Below, piece by piece: positions 8,040 through 17,332 of a stretch of DNA of 64,000 nucleotides. Position 1 is the first letter of the stretch. Each line of letters begins with the position of its first letter. The translations under genes and the position numbers were made by a program. The notes beneath the pieces were generated by a model. It had not been told where the DNA came from. It saw only the letters and a program-made list of their open reading frames with translations, and ran no database searches. Location of the stretch: positions 1 to 64,000 of the forward strand of contig NZ_JARACP010000002.1 of assembly GCF_028765545.1 (NCBI RefSeq), read 5' to 3'. Source of the DNA: Aliivibrio sp. S4MY1 (lineage in GTDB: Bacteria > Pseudomonadota > Gammaproteobacteria > Enterobacterales > Vibrionaceae).

Positions 8040-9176
8040 CTATTCTGTTTTTTGAATAATTAACGGTGCAAAATCCGCGGTTGCGTTGTTTCCTGCACCT
8101 GAATGATCAGTATATTCCGTGTCTTTCATTATGGTATAAAACACATCAACAAAATCGTCATCGTTAACGAATAAATCATCAGGAAGTAATGCAATAATTG
8201 CACTCGTCATTTGAGGAATTATCAAATACGCTTGTGCTTCTTTATCTGGTATTGTTGCCAAGAAGTCACTGGCTGCTTTTAAGATGGTTTGTGCTAACTG
8301 TTTATAATCCGTTTTATCGTCTTGCTCCATTAAAATGATATCAGCAGCCCCCCAACGATAACGATCCCAAAAAACCATGATCTGATTTGCAGGGTATGAT
8401 TGCTCTGCGTAATCCAAATAAGGCATTTCAATCACATCAATTGTTGGTTCGTCTCTTTCAGGGCTCACACCAGACACAATGGCGTATATCTCAGCCTTAC
8501 CTGAGATCCAAGGTTCATGGTCATCTTTTAACTGAATTTTCTTTAAGATAGTGGTATTAATTTCAGTTGGTTCCACAGCAGATCTTAACATCGCATAAGG
8601 CGCTGGCTTCGTTTGTTGACTTGGCCCACTAGATTGCAATGCTTTAAATTCATCACGCATTAATGCTAGACCAGCTTTCAGCTCTTCACGGTTATTAGTA
8701 TCAACCACTAATACTGGGCGCTCTGGAATATCGTAAACATCTAAATAGTGAAGATTACCATCAATATCATAAGCTTCAATGTATTGCCATTCGCTCTCTG
8801 CTCCTTCAGGTTCAAAAGCAAACAATGGGCTTTGTCCTGCTTGCCAACGAGCCAACATACTTGGATCAGCTAAACGTAACTCAAGCAATTCATCAGTATA
8901 TTTTTCTAAACCACGCGCTTGGATCTCGCTTTTATTCGCAGTGGTCATTGCAGTCATAAAAGTTCGAACCTGCGGTTGAGGCTTAGTTTGAGTTGATAAA
9001 TCAGATAATGAAGCGCTCATTTGATACTGATTAATGGTACTTTTTAAATTGTTTTCTAATTGTGGAAAAGCACGGCTTAACTCCTGTGCTAGAGCACGCT
9101 TAGATACATCATCTTGCGCCGTAGCCAAAGCTGGAGTCATCAAGCAAAATACGAGTAGCGCTGTTAATTTGTTCAT
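8040..9176 (-). CDS. Secreted hypothetical protein, possibly DUF3103-like
   Basis: A protein of 378 residues from the ATG at 9176, which is preceded by AAGGA and gives a clean signal peptide (MNKLTALLVFCLMTPALATA). The frame is open 23 codons further upstream, but that stretch lacks signal features. The mature part is acidic and soluble, with no enzyme motif that I recognise; a segment near the C-terminus is rich in Asp (LPDDLFVNDDDFVDVFY). It resembles Vibrio secreted proteins annotated as DUF3103, but I am not certain of that family. It is monocistronic, convergent with the DUF1538 cassette. Confidence 0.7.
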   Translation of the reverse strand: MNKLTALLVFCLMTPALATAQDDVSKRALAQELSRAFPQLENNLKSTINQYQMSASLSDLSTQTKPQPQVRTFMTAMTTANKSEIQARGLEKYTDELLELRLADPSMLARWQAGQSPLFAFEPEGAESEWQYIEAYDIDGNLHYLDVYDIPERPVLVVDTNNREELKAGLALMRDEFKALQSSGPSQQTKPAPYAMLRSAVEPTEINTTILKKIQLKDDHEPWISGKAEIYAIVSGVSPERDEPTIDVIEMPYLDYAEQSYPANQIMVFWDRYRWGAADIILMEQDDKTDYKQLAQTILKAASDFLATIPDKEAQAYLIIPQMTSAIIALLPDDLFVNDDDFVDVFYTIMKDTEYTDHSGAGNNATADFAPLIIQKTE

Positions 9177-9410
9177 ACAGCATTCCTTATTTATAGTTAT
9201 TGTATTGATTTTGAATCCATTCGAATTTGTCCTTACCCCAACCATACCAAAAATGAGATAAAATTAAAGTCAATACTCTAATTTATCTTTTTAATGAGCG
9301 GCATCAAAAATAAGACACCGTAAAATTACGAATACAGAGTGAACTCAACTTGGCATTTTGTACAAAAATAGACCAAACTATTTTATAAGTGCAGATGAAA
9401 AGAGGTTGGA

Positions 9411-9887
9411 ATGACATTAAATACGTGGTTAGCTTCAATCTCAGATTGGTATCAAATGGGAAGAACAGGGTCAATAACCATGCTTGAATCACGACTCTAT
9501 TCAGCTCCTGATTCTGTGTGGGGGCCACATTTGACAGAAAACCAAAGTAAAGCCATTGCTTGTTGGCTAGATGGTTGTTTAAGAGTGTTTGAATATGAAA
9601 AATACCAAGATCCAAACAAGGCATATCAAACACTGCAATATATTGCAGCGAAGTTAGAGATGACCGCCTTTTCTCCAACAACAGATATAGAAATAAAAGA
9701 TTGGGGCTTGAAGCGATTACAACATATCACCGTATTACGTTTAGAGTTTTGTAATCAACAACAAGACCAATCTATTTGGGATAAAGAAGCACACACCTTA
9801 ATTGATATGCATGTGAAGCTAATGGCAAGCATCTCGTGGAATGAAGCTTATAATGAAGTCAGTCAAGACAACTCAATAAGACACTAA
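9411..9887 (+). CDS. Hypothetical protein, 158 aa
   Basis: A soluble, Trp-rich protein with no signal peptide or membrane segment. I recognise no family. The ATG at 9411 has an AGAGG site upstream. A monocistronic plus-strand gene between two minus-strand units. It ends about 50 bases from the convergent TPR gene of the TonB operon, with no obvious terminator in between. Normal composition suggests a real gene. Confidence 0.65.
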   Translation: MTLNTWLASISDWYQMGRTGSITMLESRLYSAPDSVWGPHLTENQSKAIACWLDGCLRVFEYEKYQDPNKAYQTLQYIAAKLEMTAFSPTTDIEIKDWGLKRLQHITVLRLEFCNQQQDQSIWDKEAHTLIDMHVKLMASISWNEAYNEVSQDNSIRH

Positions 9888-9940
9888 AAAATCTAGATAT
9901 CTTGTATCTTGACTAAAATTCGCCATCACTTTATCTTTTA

Positions 9941-11122
9941 TCAACTTTCCATTTTTCTCAACTGCGACAGATATTGTATCCACCCTTTTGCTTCATTGGA
10001 TGGTGTAAAGTCATTGGCTCGTTTTGCATTCACAAGGGCCAATTCTAATTGATTCAATTTATAATAAGCACGAGTTTTCGCTAATGCTACGTCATCGGTT
10101 TTATTGTAATCCTTTACTTTATCAAGGCTTTTTAGCCCTTGTTGATAATGACCTTCTTGGATTTGAAGCTGTGCTACCTGCCAATAATATTGATCATCAA
10201 ACTTTGCTGCTTTTTGCCAAGCAGTAATTGCTTTATCCCACTCTTTTGCTGCCTGCCAATAAGTTGCTTGCGTAACTATGACTTCTTTATCTGTTTCATA
10301 CTCTGCTAATTGCGCCATCACTTGCGCTGCTTTTTCAGGAATACCACGCTGTGCATACAATTGAGCCAAAATTTTCAACTCTGATTTGCTTAATTCTATT
10401 CCCTGTCGCTCTGCAAGAATTAACGTATCTAATGCATGTTTAGGCTGATTTAGTCGTAATTGAATGCTCGATAATTGCTGCCACCAACCCGCTTGATTTG
10501 GCTCTAATACGATCAACGCATTTAATGTTGGAATGGCTGATTTCCAATGCTTTAATTGCAGTTGAGCCCCAAGTTTTAAAACCAATAACTGGCGATCATT
10601 ATTTCGCTCTTTATATTTACCCGTATGTTGATGCTGCTTTAATGCGCTAAGCACCTTTTTCCATTCAGATAATTGATAATGTGTTTGGGCAATTCGAAAC
10701 CACAAATCCCCTACTTTTTGATTTTCGGGTACTGTTTTCGTTAATTGGTAGTAATGAGGTAATGCCTCTTTAAATCGTTGTTCTGTTAATAGTAAATCCG
10801 CCAACATTCGCTGTGTTACCCACGCTTGTTCATCGGCTAATTGCTGGCTGTTGACAGCGGTTGAAAGATATTTTACCGCCGCTTTACTGTTCCCATTTTG
10901 CCAATGAAAAACACCTAACATTCGCTGCACATAGGCTTTATCATAAGGCTGTGATGGCGAGAGCCCAGCCAGAACATCAATAGCTTGCATTATTTTATCT
11001 TGCTGCTGCAATTGAATGGCCCGCTGTACTTTTGCGGCATTATATTGAGTCAGTTGTTGTGCTTGTGCGAATTCACTAAACATCAAAACAACACTAAAAA
11101 TAGAGGCTATTAATTTCATCAT
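9941..11122 (-). CDS. TPR-repeat periplasmic protein of the TonB2-type cluster
   Basis: A protein of 393 residues from ATG 11122, which gives a signal peptide (MMKLIASIFSVVLMFSEFAQA) and overlaps the tonB stop as ATGA; the longer open frame to 11206 lies inside tonB and is rejected. The body is a string of TPR-type helix pairs (e.g. DKAYVQRMLGVFHWQNGN, AKEWDKAITAWQKAAKFDD). In Vibrio a TPR gene also closes the TonB2 operon (the VC1543 position in V. cholerae). It probably acts in the periplasm or at the outer membrane to assist TonB action; the exact role is not established by sequence. Confidence 0.85.
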   Translation of the reverse strand: MMKLIASIFSVVLMFSEFAQAQQLTQYNAAKVQRAIQLQQQDKIMQAIDVLAGLSPSQPYDKAYVQRMLGVFHWQNGNSKAAVKYLSTAVNSQQLADEQAWVTQRMLADLLLTEQRFKEALPHYYQLTKTVPENQKVGDLWFRIAQTHYQLSEWKKVLSALKQHQHTGKYKERNNDRQLLVLKLGAQLQLKHWKSAIPTLNALIVLEPNQAGWWQQLSSIQLRLNQPKHALDTLILAERQGIELSKSELKILAQLYAQRGIPEKAAQVMAQLAEYETDKEVIVTQATYWQAAKEWDKAITAWQKAAKFDDQYYWQVAQLQIQEGHYQQGLKSLDKVKDYNKTDDVALAKTRAYYKLNQLELALVNAKRANDFTPSNEAKGWIQYLSQLRKMES

Positions 11123-11739
11123 TTTGCTAACGTAAACTCCAATTTTACGGTTTGTCCAACTTGAGAAATGGCTTTTCCATCCAATACTTTTGGTTGATAT
11201 TTCCACTTTTTCAATGCCTTAACCGCTTCTCTTTCAAACATTCTTCTAGGTTTTGCGTCCGTTACTTTTACATCGGTAGGGCGACCTTGCTCATCAATGG
11301 TAAATGACATCACAACAAAGCCCTCTGCACCTCTTTTCATCGCTTTTGAAGGATAGCGAGGTTCAACACGATACAACGGCATGGCCTGCTGATTACCCTT
11401 AAAGTCCGAAAAATTTGGCGCACTGATGGCTAAACCAGAAATACTTGAGTCCAAACCAATTAATGGCATTGAACTTTGCTGCGTCGCCATTGATGTTTGT
11501 GTTTGAACTGCCATTGGCGTTGCTTGTGGTGGCGGCTCTGGGCTCTCTGGTTTCTCAGGCACTCGACGTTGACGGCGCTGGACATCTTGTTCTTGCTCTG
11601 CTATCACCATATCAAAGCGGATCGTTTCACTGCTCTCTGGCTTACCCTGAACTCCGTTATCCACCATCCACGCCATGAAGGTGAATAAACCAACCGTCAT
11701 AGATATCGCAATTGGCATGGCTAAAAATAAACGCCACAT
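11119..11739 (-). CDS. tonB: TonB family energy transducer (TonB2/TonB3 type)
   Basis: A 206-residue protein: N-terminal signal anchor (about 5-27), a short Pro/Glu-rich spacer (RRVPEKPESPEPPPQATP, about residues 55-75), and the C-terminal TonB domain from about 115 (YPSKAMKRGAEGFVVMSFTI, then the KALKKWKYQPKVLDG motif). The spacer is much shorter than in E. coli TonB, as in Vibrio TonB2. The start shares one base with the exbD stop (TAATG), and the stop overlaps the TPR gene. It carries proton-motive energy from ExbB/ExbD to outer membrane receptors such as the one upstream. Confidence 0.93.
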   Translation of the reverse strand: MWRLFLAMPIAISMTVGLFTFMAWMVDNGVQGKPESSETIRFDMVIAEQEQDVQRRQRRVPEKPESPEPPPQATPMAVQTQTSMATQQSSMPLIGLDSSISGLAISAPNFSDFKGNQQAMPLYRVEPRYPSKAMKRGAEGFVVMSFTIDEQGRPTDVKVTDAKPRRMFEREAVKALKKWKYQPKVLDGKAISQVGQTVKLEFTLAK

Positions 11740-12143
11740 TAGTGTTTCTCCGCAGCCAACGCGATGCCTTTAACACCAGCGCCTTTCGCAGCATCCATCA
11801 CTTTCACGACCGTACCGTTATATGCATGCTCATCGGCTTGAATCACTAATGATGCTTCTGGTTGTTCAAGCAATAAATGCTCTAACGTTGCTTGCACACG
11901 CTCCGCATCAACCATACGTTTATCAATAAAAATATCGTTGGAAGCTGTGATTGCGACAAATATCCCTGCGTCTTTTTGGCTTGATACGTTACTGGCTTGA
12001 GGACGATTTACTTCTACACCAGATTCGCGCACAAATGAGCTAGTAACAATAAAAAAGATCAGCATGATAAATACAATATCTAACATGGATGTTAAATCAA
12101 TTTGTGCTTCTTCTTGATGTGAAGATCGACGGCCAAGTCTCAT
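11739..12143 (-). CDS. exbD: ExbD biopolymer transport protein
   Basis: A 134-residue ExbD/TolR protein with one membrane segment (about 20-42, containing the conserved LTSMLDIVFIMLIFF with the functional Asp) and a periplasmic domain. It couples proton flow to TonB. The ATG overlaps the exbB stop by four bases, and its stop overlaps the tonB start, so the set is translationally coupled. Confidence 0.93.
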   Translation of the reverse strand: MRLGRRSSHQEEAQIDLTSMLDIVFIMLIFFIVTSSFVRESGVEVNRPQASNVSSQKDAGIFVAITASNDIFIDKRMVDAERVQATLEHLLLEQPEASLVIQADEHAYNGTVVKVMDAAKGAGVKGIALAAEKH

Positions 12144-12649
12144 GACTGACTCCTTAATGCTTTTTCTAATTGATGTTCTTTACGACGACATACCTTTGCT
12201 AAACGGGCATGAACAAACATACCCGCTAACGCCGCAACCATTCCGGCCATCGTCGGTAATGTAGCGAGTGAAATTCCCGATGCCATCAGCTTAGGTTGAC
12301 TACTGCCTTGGTTTGCCATTACATCAAATACGGAAATCATCCCAGTAACCGTGCCTAACAAACCGAGCATTGGGCATATTGCCACTAGCACCTTGATGAA
12401 ATTTAAATATTGGTTTAATTGAAGGTGCGCTTCGCTTATCCATCCATCTCTAATGGTTTTTGCATACCAAGATTCATGATCATTACGTTGCTGCCATTTC
12501 TCTACCCAGACTTTTTTCTGTGCAGGAAAAGTAAAGGCCAAGAAAAACACACGTTCAACCACCAACAGCCAACACATGGCCACAATGGCAGCCAACCACC
12601 ATAAAATGGGGCCGCCTTGTGTCATAAAATGTGAAAGAAAAGCCGTCAT
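12140..12649 (-). CDS. exbB: ExbB proton-channel subunit (TonB2 type)
   Basis: A 169-residue MotA/TolQ/ExbB protein, short like Vibrio ExbB2, with three membrane segments (about 15-35, 75-100 and 115-145) and the family signature CPMLGLLGTVTGMISVFDVM, then SGISLATLPTMAGMVAALAG. It forms the proton channel with ExbD. The start abuts the TtpC stop (shared base 12649) and the stop overlaps exbD. Confidence 0.92.
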   Translation of the reverse strand: MTAFLSHFMTQGGPILWWLAAIVAMCWLLVVERVFFLAFTFPAQKKVWVEKWQQRNDHESWYAKTIRDGWISEAHLQLNQYLNFIKVLVAICPMLGLLGTVTGMISVFDVMANQGSSQPKLMASGISLATLPTMAGMVAALAGMFVHARLAKVCRRKEHQLEKALRSQS

Positions 12650-14004
12650 TACGCTGCCATATCCATTGCGTTAGGTTGCGCTACTTTTTCAGCCTGTTCA
12701 GCCACTAGCCCTAACCCTTGCTTTTCAAGAATAGTACGAATGCTTTCAGCTTGTGAGCTTAAGATATTGTGCGTCAATAACAGAGGCATTGCTGCAACCA
12801 GACCTAGTACCGTGGTTACTAGAGCCATTGATATACCGCCCGCCATCACTTTTGGATCTCCATTACCAAACTGAGTAATCACTTGGAATGTTTCGATCAT
12901 GCCAGTAACCGTCCCTAAAAGCCCCAACATTGGTGCTAAAGCAGCTAATAGCTTAAGCATCGACAGGCCTTTTTCTAATCCTTGTTGTTCATCAACAATG
13001 GTTTCGAGTAAACGCAATTCCAGAGCTTCTACTGAACGCTGTTTTTCTGCATCATAAACAGCAAGTACACGGCCTAATGGGTTTTTACCCAGTTCTTGTG
13101 GCTGTTTTAATTGCTTTCTAATTTGTTGGCGAATAACAAACAATCTCACCCCATTAAAGAGTGAAATAATTAATCCAATCAGTAATAAACCAATAATGAT
13201 TTTACCAACCACACCACCCGCTTGAAGGCGCTCTTTCATTGTTGGTGTATTAGCTAATTGCTCTAACATAATGCCACGAGACGGATCGCTTGCCATCATG
13301 ATGGTTTGTTGCCCTTGCATTTCAGACAAAATAGCAAATGTTGGCATAAGTTCTGGCTGTTGAGCGTAGTAAGTAGCAACTTGCTTTTTATTGTCCCACT
13401 GCAAGAAACCATCGTCACCAACCAGTGCCATATTACCTAATCGATAAGCATTTATTGATTGACGATGACCAGAACCATTAATCATTGTTACCGTCGTCGA
13501 TTCTAACTCTGAGCTCGCATTAACTTGTTGAGCCATGGTCTGCCATAAACCTGTTAATTGAGCCATTGAAGGCAAAGACTTAGCCGCAACAATGTCCGAA
13601 ATTAACTGACGATGATCTACATTCACTGCTCCTGAAACCGAGCTTTTTAGCTCCGAATCCAAATCCTTTGCGGTTTGTCTTACCACACCAAACAACTCGC
13701 CTAAACTGCCCATTTCTAAATGCAGTTGCTGCTCTAGCGTCGCGAGTATTTTTTCATTTTTACTAAAGATAGCGCTTAATTCATCACTTTCCTTTTGCAG
13801 TTTTTTTCGCTCTGCAATCAATGCATTTCGTTGTGCTTTTAAGTTTTGTTCTGTTTGTTTAAAACCAGACTCTCTTTGTGCGTCATGCTGCTTTTGTGCA
13901 TGACTTGCTTGTTGTGTCTCTTTCAACAATTCAGAGTTTGCTGTAGCGGCGTTAATAGAAAGACCAAACAGTGAAATCGCTAAAATCAATGGCTTAATAG
14001 TCAT
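12649..14004 (-). CDS. ttpC: TtpC-like ExbB-family protein with periplasmic coiled coil
   Basis: A 451-residue protein: signal peptide (1-22), a long periplasmic region with coiled coil (about 25-110; KKLQKESDELSAIFSKNEK), a membrane segment near 265-285, then a MotA/TolQ/ExbB domain (about 335-430; APMLGLLGTVTGMIETFQVI and GGISMALVTTVLGLVAAMP). This layout is that of TtpC, a Vibrio protein required for TonB2 function. It sits directly before exbB, as in V. cholerae and V. anguillarum. Its start is one base from the stop of the DUF3450 gene. Confidence 0.88.
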   Translation of the reverse strand: MTIKPLILAISLFGLSINAATANSELLKETQQASHAQKQHDAQRESGFKQTEQNLKAQRNALIAERKKLQKESDELSAIFSKNEKILATLEQQLHLEMGSLGELFGVVRQTAKDLDSELKSSVSGAVNVDHRQLISDIVAAKSLPSMAQLTGLWQTMAQQVNASSELESTTVTMINGSGHRQSINAYRLGNMALVGDDGFLQWDNKKQVATYYAQQPELMPTFAILSEMQGQQTIMMASDPSRGIMLEQLANTPTMKERLQAGGVVGKIIIGLLLIGLIISLFNGVRLFVIRQQIRKQLKQPQELGKNPLGRVLAVYDAEKQRSVEALELRLLETIVDEQQGLEKGLSMLKLLAALAPMLGLLGTVTGMIETFQVITQFGNGDPKVMAGGISMALVTTVLGLVAAMPLLLTHNILSSQAESIRTILEKQGLGLVAEQAEKVAQPNAMDMAA

Positions 14005-14005
14005 G

Positions 14006-14773
14006 TTATTGCACCTCTTTTAGTGATAAAGACACAGGAAGAACCAATAAACTTGGAGCAACTTGCTTATAAGCGACAGAGTAAGCTTTGGCTAACTCAT
14101 CATTAAATTTAGAATCCAATGATTGCCATTGATGGGTGTACGTATTCCAACTCCAATATTGAGAAGCATCAAGGCGACGAGCGACTAACGAAACACGTCC
14201 TAAATGCAGCATATCCGCATCAATTTTCTCATTACTTTCAACCGTAATTTGTGTTTGGTATGTTCCTAACTTTGTACCGTAATCCATTTCTATTTGGTAA
14301 GCTTCAAGAAGTCGACGGTACTTTTCGGCATCGCTTACATCTGCTCTTGTCATCATATGTTCAAGCTTTGCAATACGCTGTAAACGCTCTTCTGTTTTAA
14401 TTGGCTTATCTTGTTCAACTGCCGTGTTCAGACCAGATAACATTTTATACATTAAAGGAACAACGCCTTGTCTTGTCTCTTTAATAGTATCAATTTGGTC
14501 ATCTAAACTCGTCATTTCTTGTTGCTGACTATTCACTAAACCAGTTAAGTGTTCACGGTATACTGCGAGGTTTTTCACTTCTTCTTGAAGCTGCTCAATC
14601 TCTGCTTTATAAGCTAAAGTTACTTCTGAGCTTTTATCAATTTTTGCTTGGCTCACAGCAGAGGCTGTATTCGATTTATTTTCGATAGATCGAGCTTGAT
14701 CAAGCGTGGTTGCCTGAGCGGTTGTGATCACGGTAGCTAATGCAATACCGATACTGGTTTTTAGAATATTCAT
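14006..14773 (-). CDS. DUF3450 periplasmic coiled-coil protein of the TonB2-type cluster
   Basis: A protein of 255 residues from ATG 14773; a TTG three codons earlier is possible. A signal peptide (MNILKTSIGIALATVITTAQA) is followed by a long coiled coil (about 25-115; KAEIEQLQEEVKNLAVYREHL). DUF3450 genes precede ttpC in Vibrio TonB2-type operons (the VC1548 position). It is the first gene of the six-gene unit and follows the siderophore receptor by about 100 bases with a hairpin between. Function unknown; probably a periplasmic partner of TtpC. Confidence 0.85.
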   Translation of the reverse strand: MNILKTSIGIALATVITTAQATTLDQARSIENKSNTASAVSQAKIDKSSEVTLAYKAEIEQLQEEVKNLAVYREHLTGLVNSQQQEMTSLDDQIDTIKETRQGVVPLMYKMLSGLNTAVEQDKPIKTEERLQRIAKLEHMMTRADVSDAEKYRRLLEAYQIEMDYGTKLGTYQTQITVESNEKIDADMLHLGRVSLVARRLDASQYWSWNTYTHQWQSLDSKFNDELAKAYSVAYKQVAPSLLVLPVSLSLKEVQ

Positions 14774-14835
14774 ATTTATCAATTTCTTAGTTCTTTATTT
14801 CTTAAAAGAAAGTTTGTATTTGAATAAACGCACTA

Positions 14836-14857
14836 AAGGGAGACCGAAGCCTCCCTT
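14836..14857 (-). terminator. Hairpin with C(UUCG)G loop between receptor and DUF3450 gene
   Basis: AAGGGAG (14836-14842) pairs with CTCCCTT (14851-14857). On the minus strand the transcript reads GGGAGGCTTCGGTCTCCC, closing on the very stable UUCG tetraloop. The following T-tract is short on the minus strand, so it may be an attenuator or a 3' stabiliser for the receptor mRNA rather than a full terminator. Confidence 0.6.
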
Positions 14858-14874
14858 ATTTTTAATGCGCTAAA

Positions 14875-16974
14875 TTAGTATTTAACTTGTAGTGTCGCCA
14901 TGTAGTTTCGGCCCTCACCAATAACTACATTCTGTGCACCATTTTTTGCATAATCATCACCAGTTGAACCACCACCACCTAGGTAATCAGTATCAAACAA
15001 GTTTTCAACATTGAAACGCGCAACAAACGTTAAATCTTGGTCATATTTAACTGTATGAGATAGACCTAAATCAAAACGTGTGTAGCCGTCTTTCTTAAAG
15101 GTATTTGCTGCATCTCCGTAGCGCTCACCCACGTAAATCGCACCTAGGTTTGCATCGGTATTATTTGTGAATGCATAGCGAGACCATACGCTTGCCGAAT
15201 ATTCAGGCACATCTGCAGGACGATTTCCTTGGTAATCTTCATGCACAGTGTATTCTGCATCTAGATAAGTCGCTGAACCGCTCATAGAGAAACGCTCTGT
15301 GATAAAGCCTTGAACCGAAAGCTCTGCACCACGGTGAACTTGTTCACCTGCTTGAGTTTTCTCATCCATACCATTACTCAATTTCTTATCTACCGTTGAG
15401 TTTTCTTGCGTAATGTCAAACACTGCACCAGAGACAAATAATTGATTATCCATCAACTCCCATTTGGTGCCCAATTCATACAATCTTCCACGTAGCGGAT
15501 CTAATTGTTGTCCATCATTTACATAATTATTACCTGACACTTCACCTTGCATTTCAAAGCTTTCAGAGTACGTTGCGTAGATAGAACCTGTATCTGCAGG
15601 GTGGAAAATTACCGCAAACTTAGGAGATACAGCATCTTCAGCTAACCCTTCTTTAAGTTGACGGTCATAACGAACACCAGCTAACACCTGCCAATAATCA
15701 TTAAACGTGATCATATCCTGAGCATAGAATCCCCATGCATCGTATTCTGAATGAGTATCCTTAACTTTTTTTGCAGGGTCTATTTCAGGTGCTGGTGTTG
15801 AACCACCCACGCTTACTGTTGAGCCTTTCAATGAATACTCTAGACGATCATAGCTATAACCTAACCAGTTGCTACCAAACAACATTTGATGACTTACACC
15901 TAACGCATCAAACTCACCAATTAAATCAATGCTTGCTGTTTTAAATACCCAGTTATCTTTACGATCACTGCCACCTTGCTTATACGAACCATTTGAAGAG
16001 TCATACGTCTCTTCTTTAGGGAAGCTTTCTACATCATGACGATTAAAATCTTGATGATTAAAGCTAGCATTAACACGCCAGACATCAGTCAAATTGGCAG
16101 CAATATCAACACCGACATTTTCTACATCATTTTCGATACTTGACCACTGAGCATCCCAAATGAATTTATCACCACCAATCGTTTTTCCATCTTTAATATA
16201 AGCACCTGAATCAACACTGCCATCATCAATCGTACGGTCATAATGGAAAGAAACTGTCACATCTTCTGTTACATCATAATCAAGAAATAAACCACCGACA
16301 AAACGCTCTGTTGACGGTACCGTTCCATCACCGTATTGACGCCATGAGTTGTATGTTTGCTTAGATACAACAGCACGACCACGTAATGTTTGTTCATCAT
16401 TTAACGAACCACTTACATCAGCGGTTGTACGAGAGTTATTATTTGAGCCAAGATCTTGGCTTACGCTAACTTGTGTTTCATAGGTCGGCTTCTTAGCAAC
16501 CATGTTCACTAAACCGCCAGGTGCAGATTGACCGTAAAGTAACCCTGATGGGCCTTTTAAAATTTCAATACGGTCTAATAATTCAATTGGTTGACGATAA
16601 TGAGACCAATGTTGTTTTCCATCACGTAAGAAACCAGTACTACTGCTTAATCCAAAACCACGCAAAGTAAATTGCTCACGGTTACGCGTTGTTGCACCAG
16701 CGCCAATACTTGCATCATTTTTCAGCACTTCACCAAGCGTGCTTGCGCGCTGCTCGTCAATAAGCTGCTCATCAATAACCGTTACTTGCCCTGGAGTTTC
16801 TAACTGAGTCGCTTCCATACGCATGGATGTTGAGTTTGTATCTGCTTTATAACCATAGTCACGGCCAGTAACAACCATGTGCTCATCAGTTGTTGATGCA
16901 TCTGTCTCAGCGTAAGTAAAAGGCGTTGATAAAACGGCGCTAATAACAAGAGCTAACTGACTTTTAGAAAACAT
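14875..16974 (-). CDS. TonB-dependent siderophore receptor (ferrichrome/FhuE-type)
   Basis: A 699-residue outer membrane receptor: signal peptide (MFSKSQLALVISAVLSTPFTYA), a TonB-box-like DEHMVVTG near residues 30-37, a plug domain (about 50-165; TPGQVTVIDEQLID, FTLRGFG, RIEILKGPSGLLYGQSAPGG), and a beta-barrel ending in an aromatic residue (ATLQVKY). GQSAPGGLVNMVAKKP is typical of hydroxamate/ferrichrome-class siderophore receptors. A Fur-box-like sequence lies about 57 bases upstream. It sits just ahead of its own TonB system. The substrate is not predictable from sequence; no siderophore biosynthesis or ABC genes are next to it. Confidence 0.9.
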   Translation of the reverse strand: MFSKSQLALVISAVLSTPFTYAETDASTTDEHMVVTGRDYGYKADTNSTSMRMEATQLETPGQVTVIDEQLIDEQRASTLGEVLKNDASIGAGATTRNREQFTLRGFGLSSSTGFLRDGKQHWSHYRQPIELLDRIEILKGPSGLLYGQSAPGGLVNMVAKKPTYETQVSVSQDLGSNNNSRTTADVSGSLNDEQTLRGRAVVSKQTYNSWRQYGDGTVPSTERFVGGLFLDYDVTEDVTVSFHYDRTIDDGSVDSGAYIKDGKTIGGDKFIWDAQWSSIENDVENVGVDIAANLTDVWRVNASFNHQDFNRHDVESFPKEETYDSSNGSYKQGGSDRKDNWVFKTASIDLIGEFDALGVSHQMLFGSNWLGYSYDRLEYSLKGSTVSVGGSTPAPEIDPAKKVKDTHSEYDAWGFYAQDMITFNDYWQVLAGVRYDRQLKEGLAEDAVSPKFAVIFHPADTGSIYATYSESFEMQGEVSGNNYVNDGQQLDPLRGRLYELGTKWELMDNQLFVSGAVFDITQENSTVDKKLSNGMDEKTQAGEQVHRGAELSVQGFITERFSMSGSATYLDAEYTVHEDYQGNRPADVPEYSASVWSRYAFTNNTDANLGAIYVGERYGDAANTFKKDGYTRFDLGLSHTVKYDQDLTFVARFNVENLFDTDYLGGGGSTGDDYAKNGAQNVVIGEGRNYMATLQVKY

Positions 16975-17332
16975 ATTCCATTATCTCCAAACATTTATTT
17001 AAGGGTGATAAAAATCTGAGATGGAATATAAATGATAATTGTTACCATTTGCATTAAATTTACATTCTTTGCATTCGTAAAGAAAGGTAAAGATGGCGTT
17101 ACGCATGAAAAAGACTTTTCAACAAAATCAAACTGAAGATTCAACAATTAATGAACAGATTTTCATAGGTATGGCAACGAAATATAAAACAGCTTATTAA
17201 TAGAACTCTCATTTTTGAGCATTAGATTACATTTTTTGAAATATTTTATTTTTTACTTATATTCCATTAACCCCAAAGTGGTAATATTGCGATTGACCAC
17301 ACAAAGAATGTGGCTAATTAAAGGATCATATT
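16975..17332. other. Divergent promoter region receptor / torY
   Basis: This 358-bp AT-rich gap holds the Fur-box-like site for the receptor at its left end. To the right I see no convincing ORF or RNA. The torY promoter must lie here, with an AAAGGATCA ribosome site just before its ATG; I do not see an unambiguous FNR, NarL or TorR site. Confidence 0.4.
17031..17049. promoter_or_regulatory. Fur-box-like operator upstream of siderophore receptor
   Basis: AATGATAATTGTTACCATT is an imperfect palindrome (its complement reads AATGGTAACAATTATCATT) and matches the Fur consensus GATAATGATAATCATTATC well in both halves. It lies about 57-75 bases upstream of the receptor start, where Fur would block transcription when iron is plentiful. 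Confidence 0.75.

Noticed and set aside
11123-11206. Longer TPR protein starting inside tonB
   Set aside because: The start at 11122 gives a signal peptide and the ATGA overlap common in this operon; the extra 28 residues have neither.
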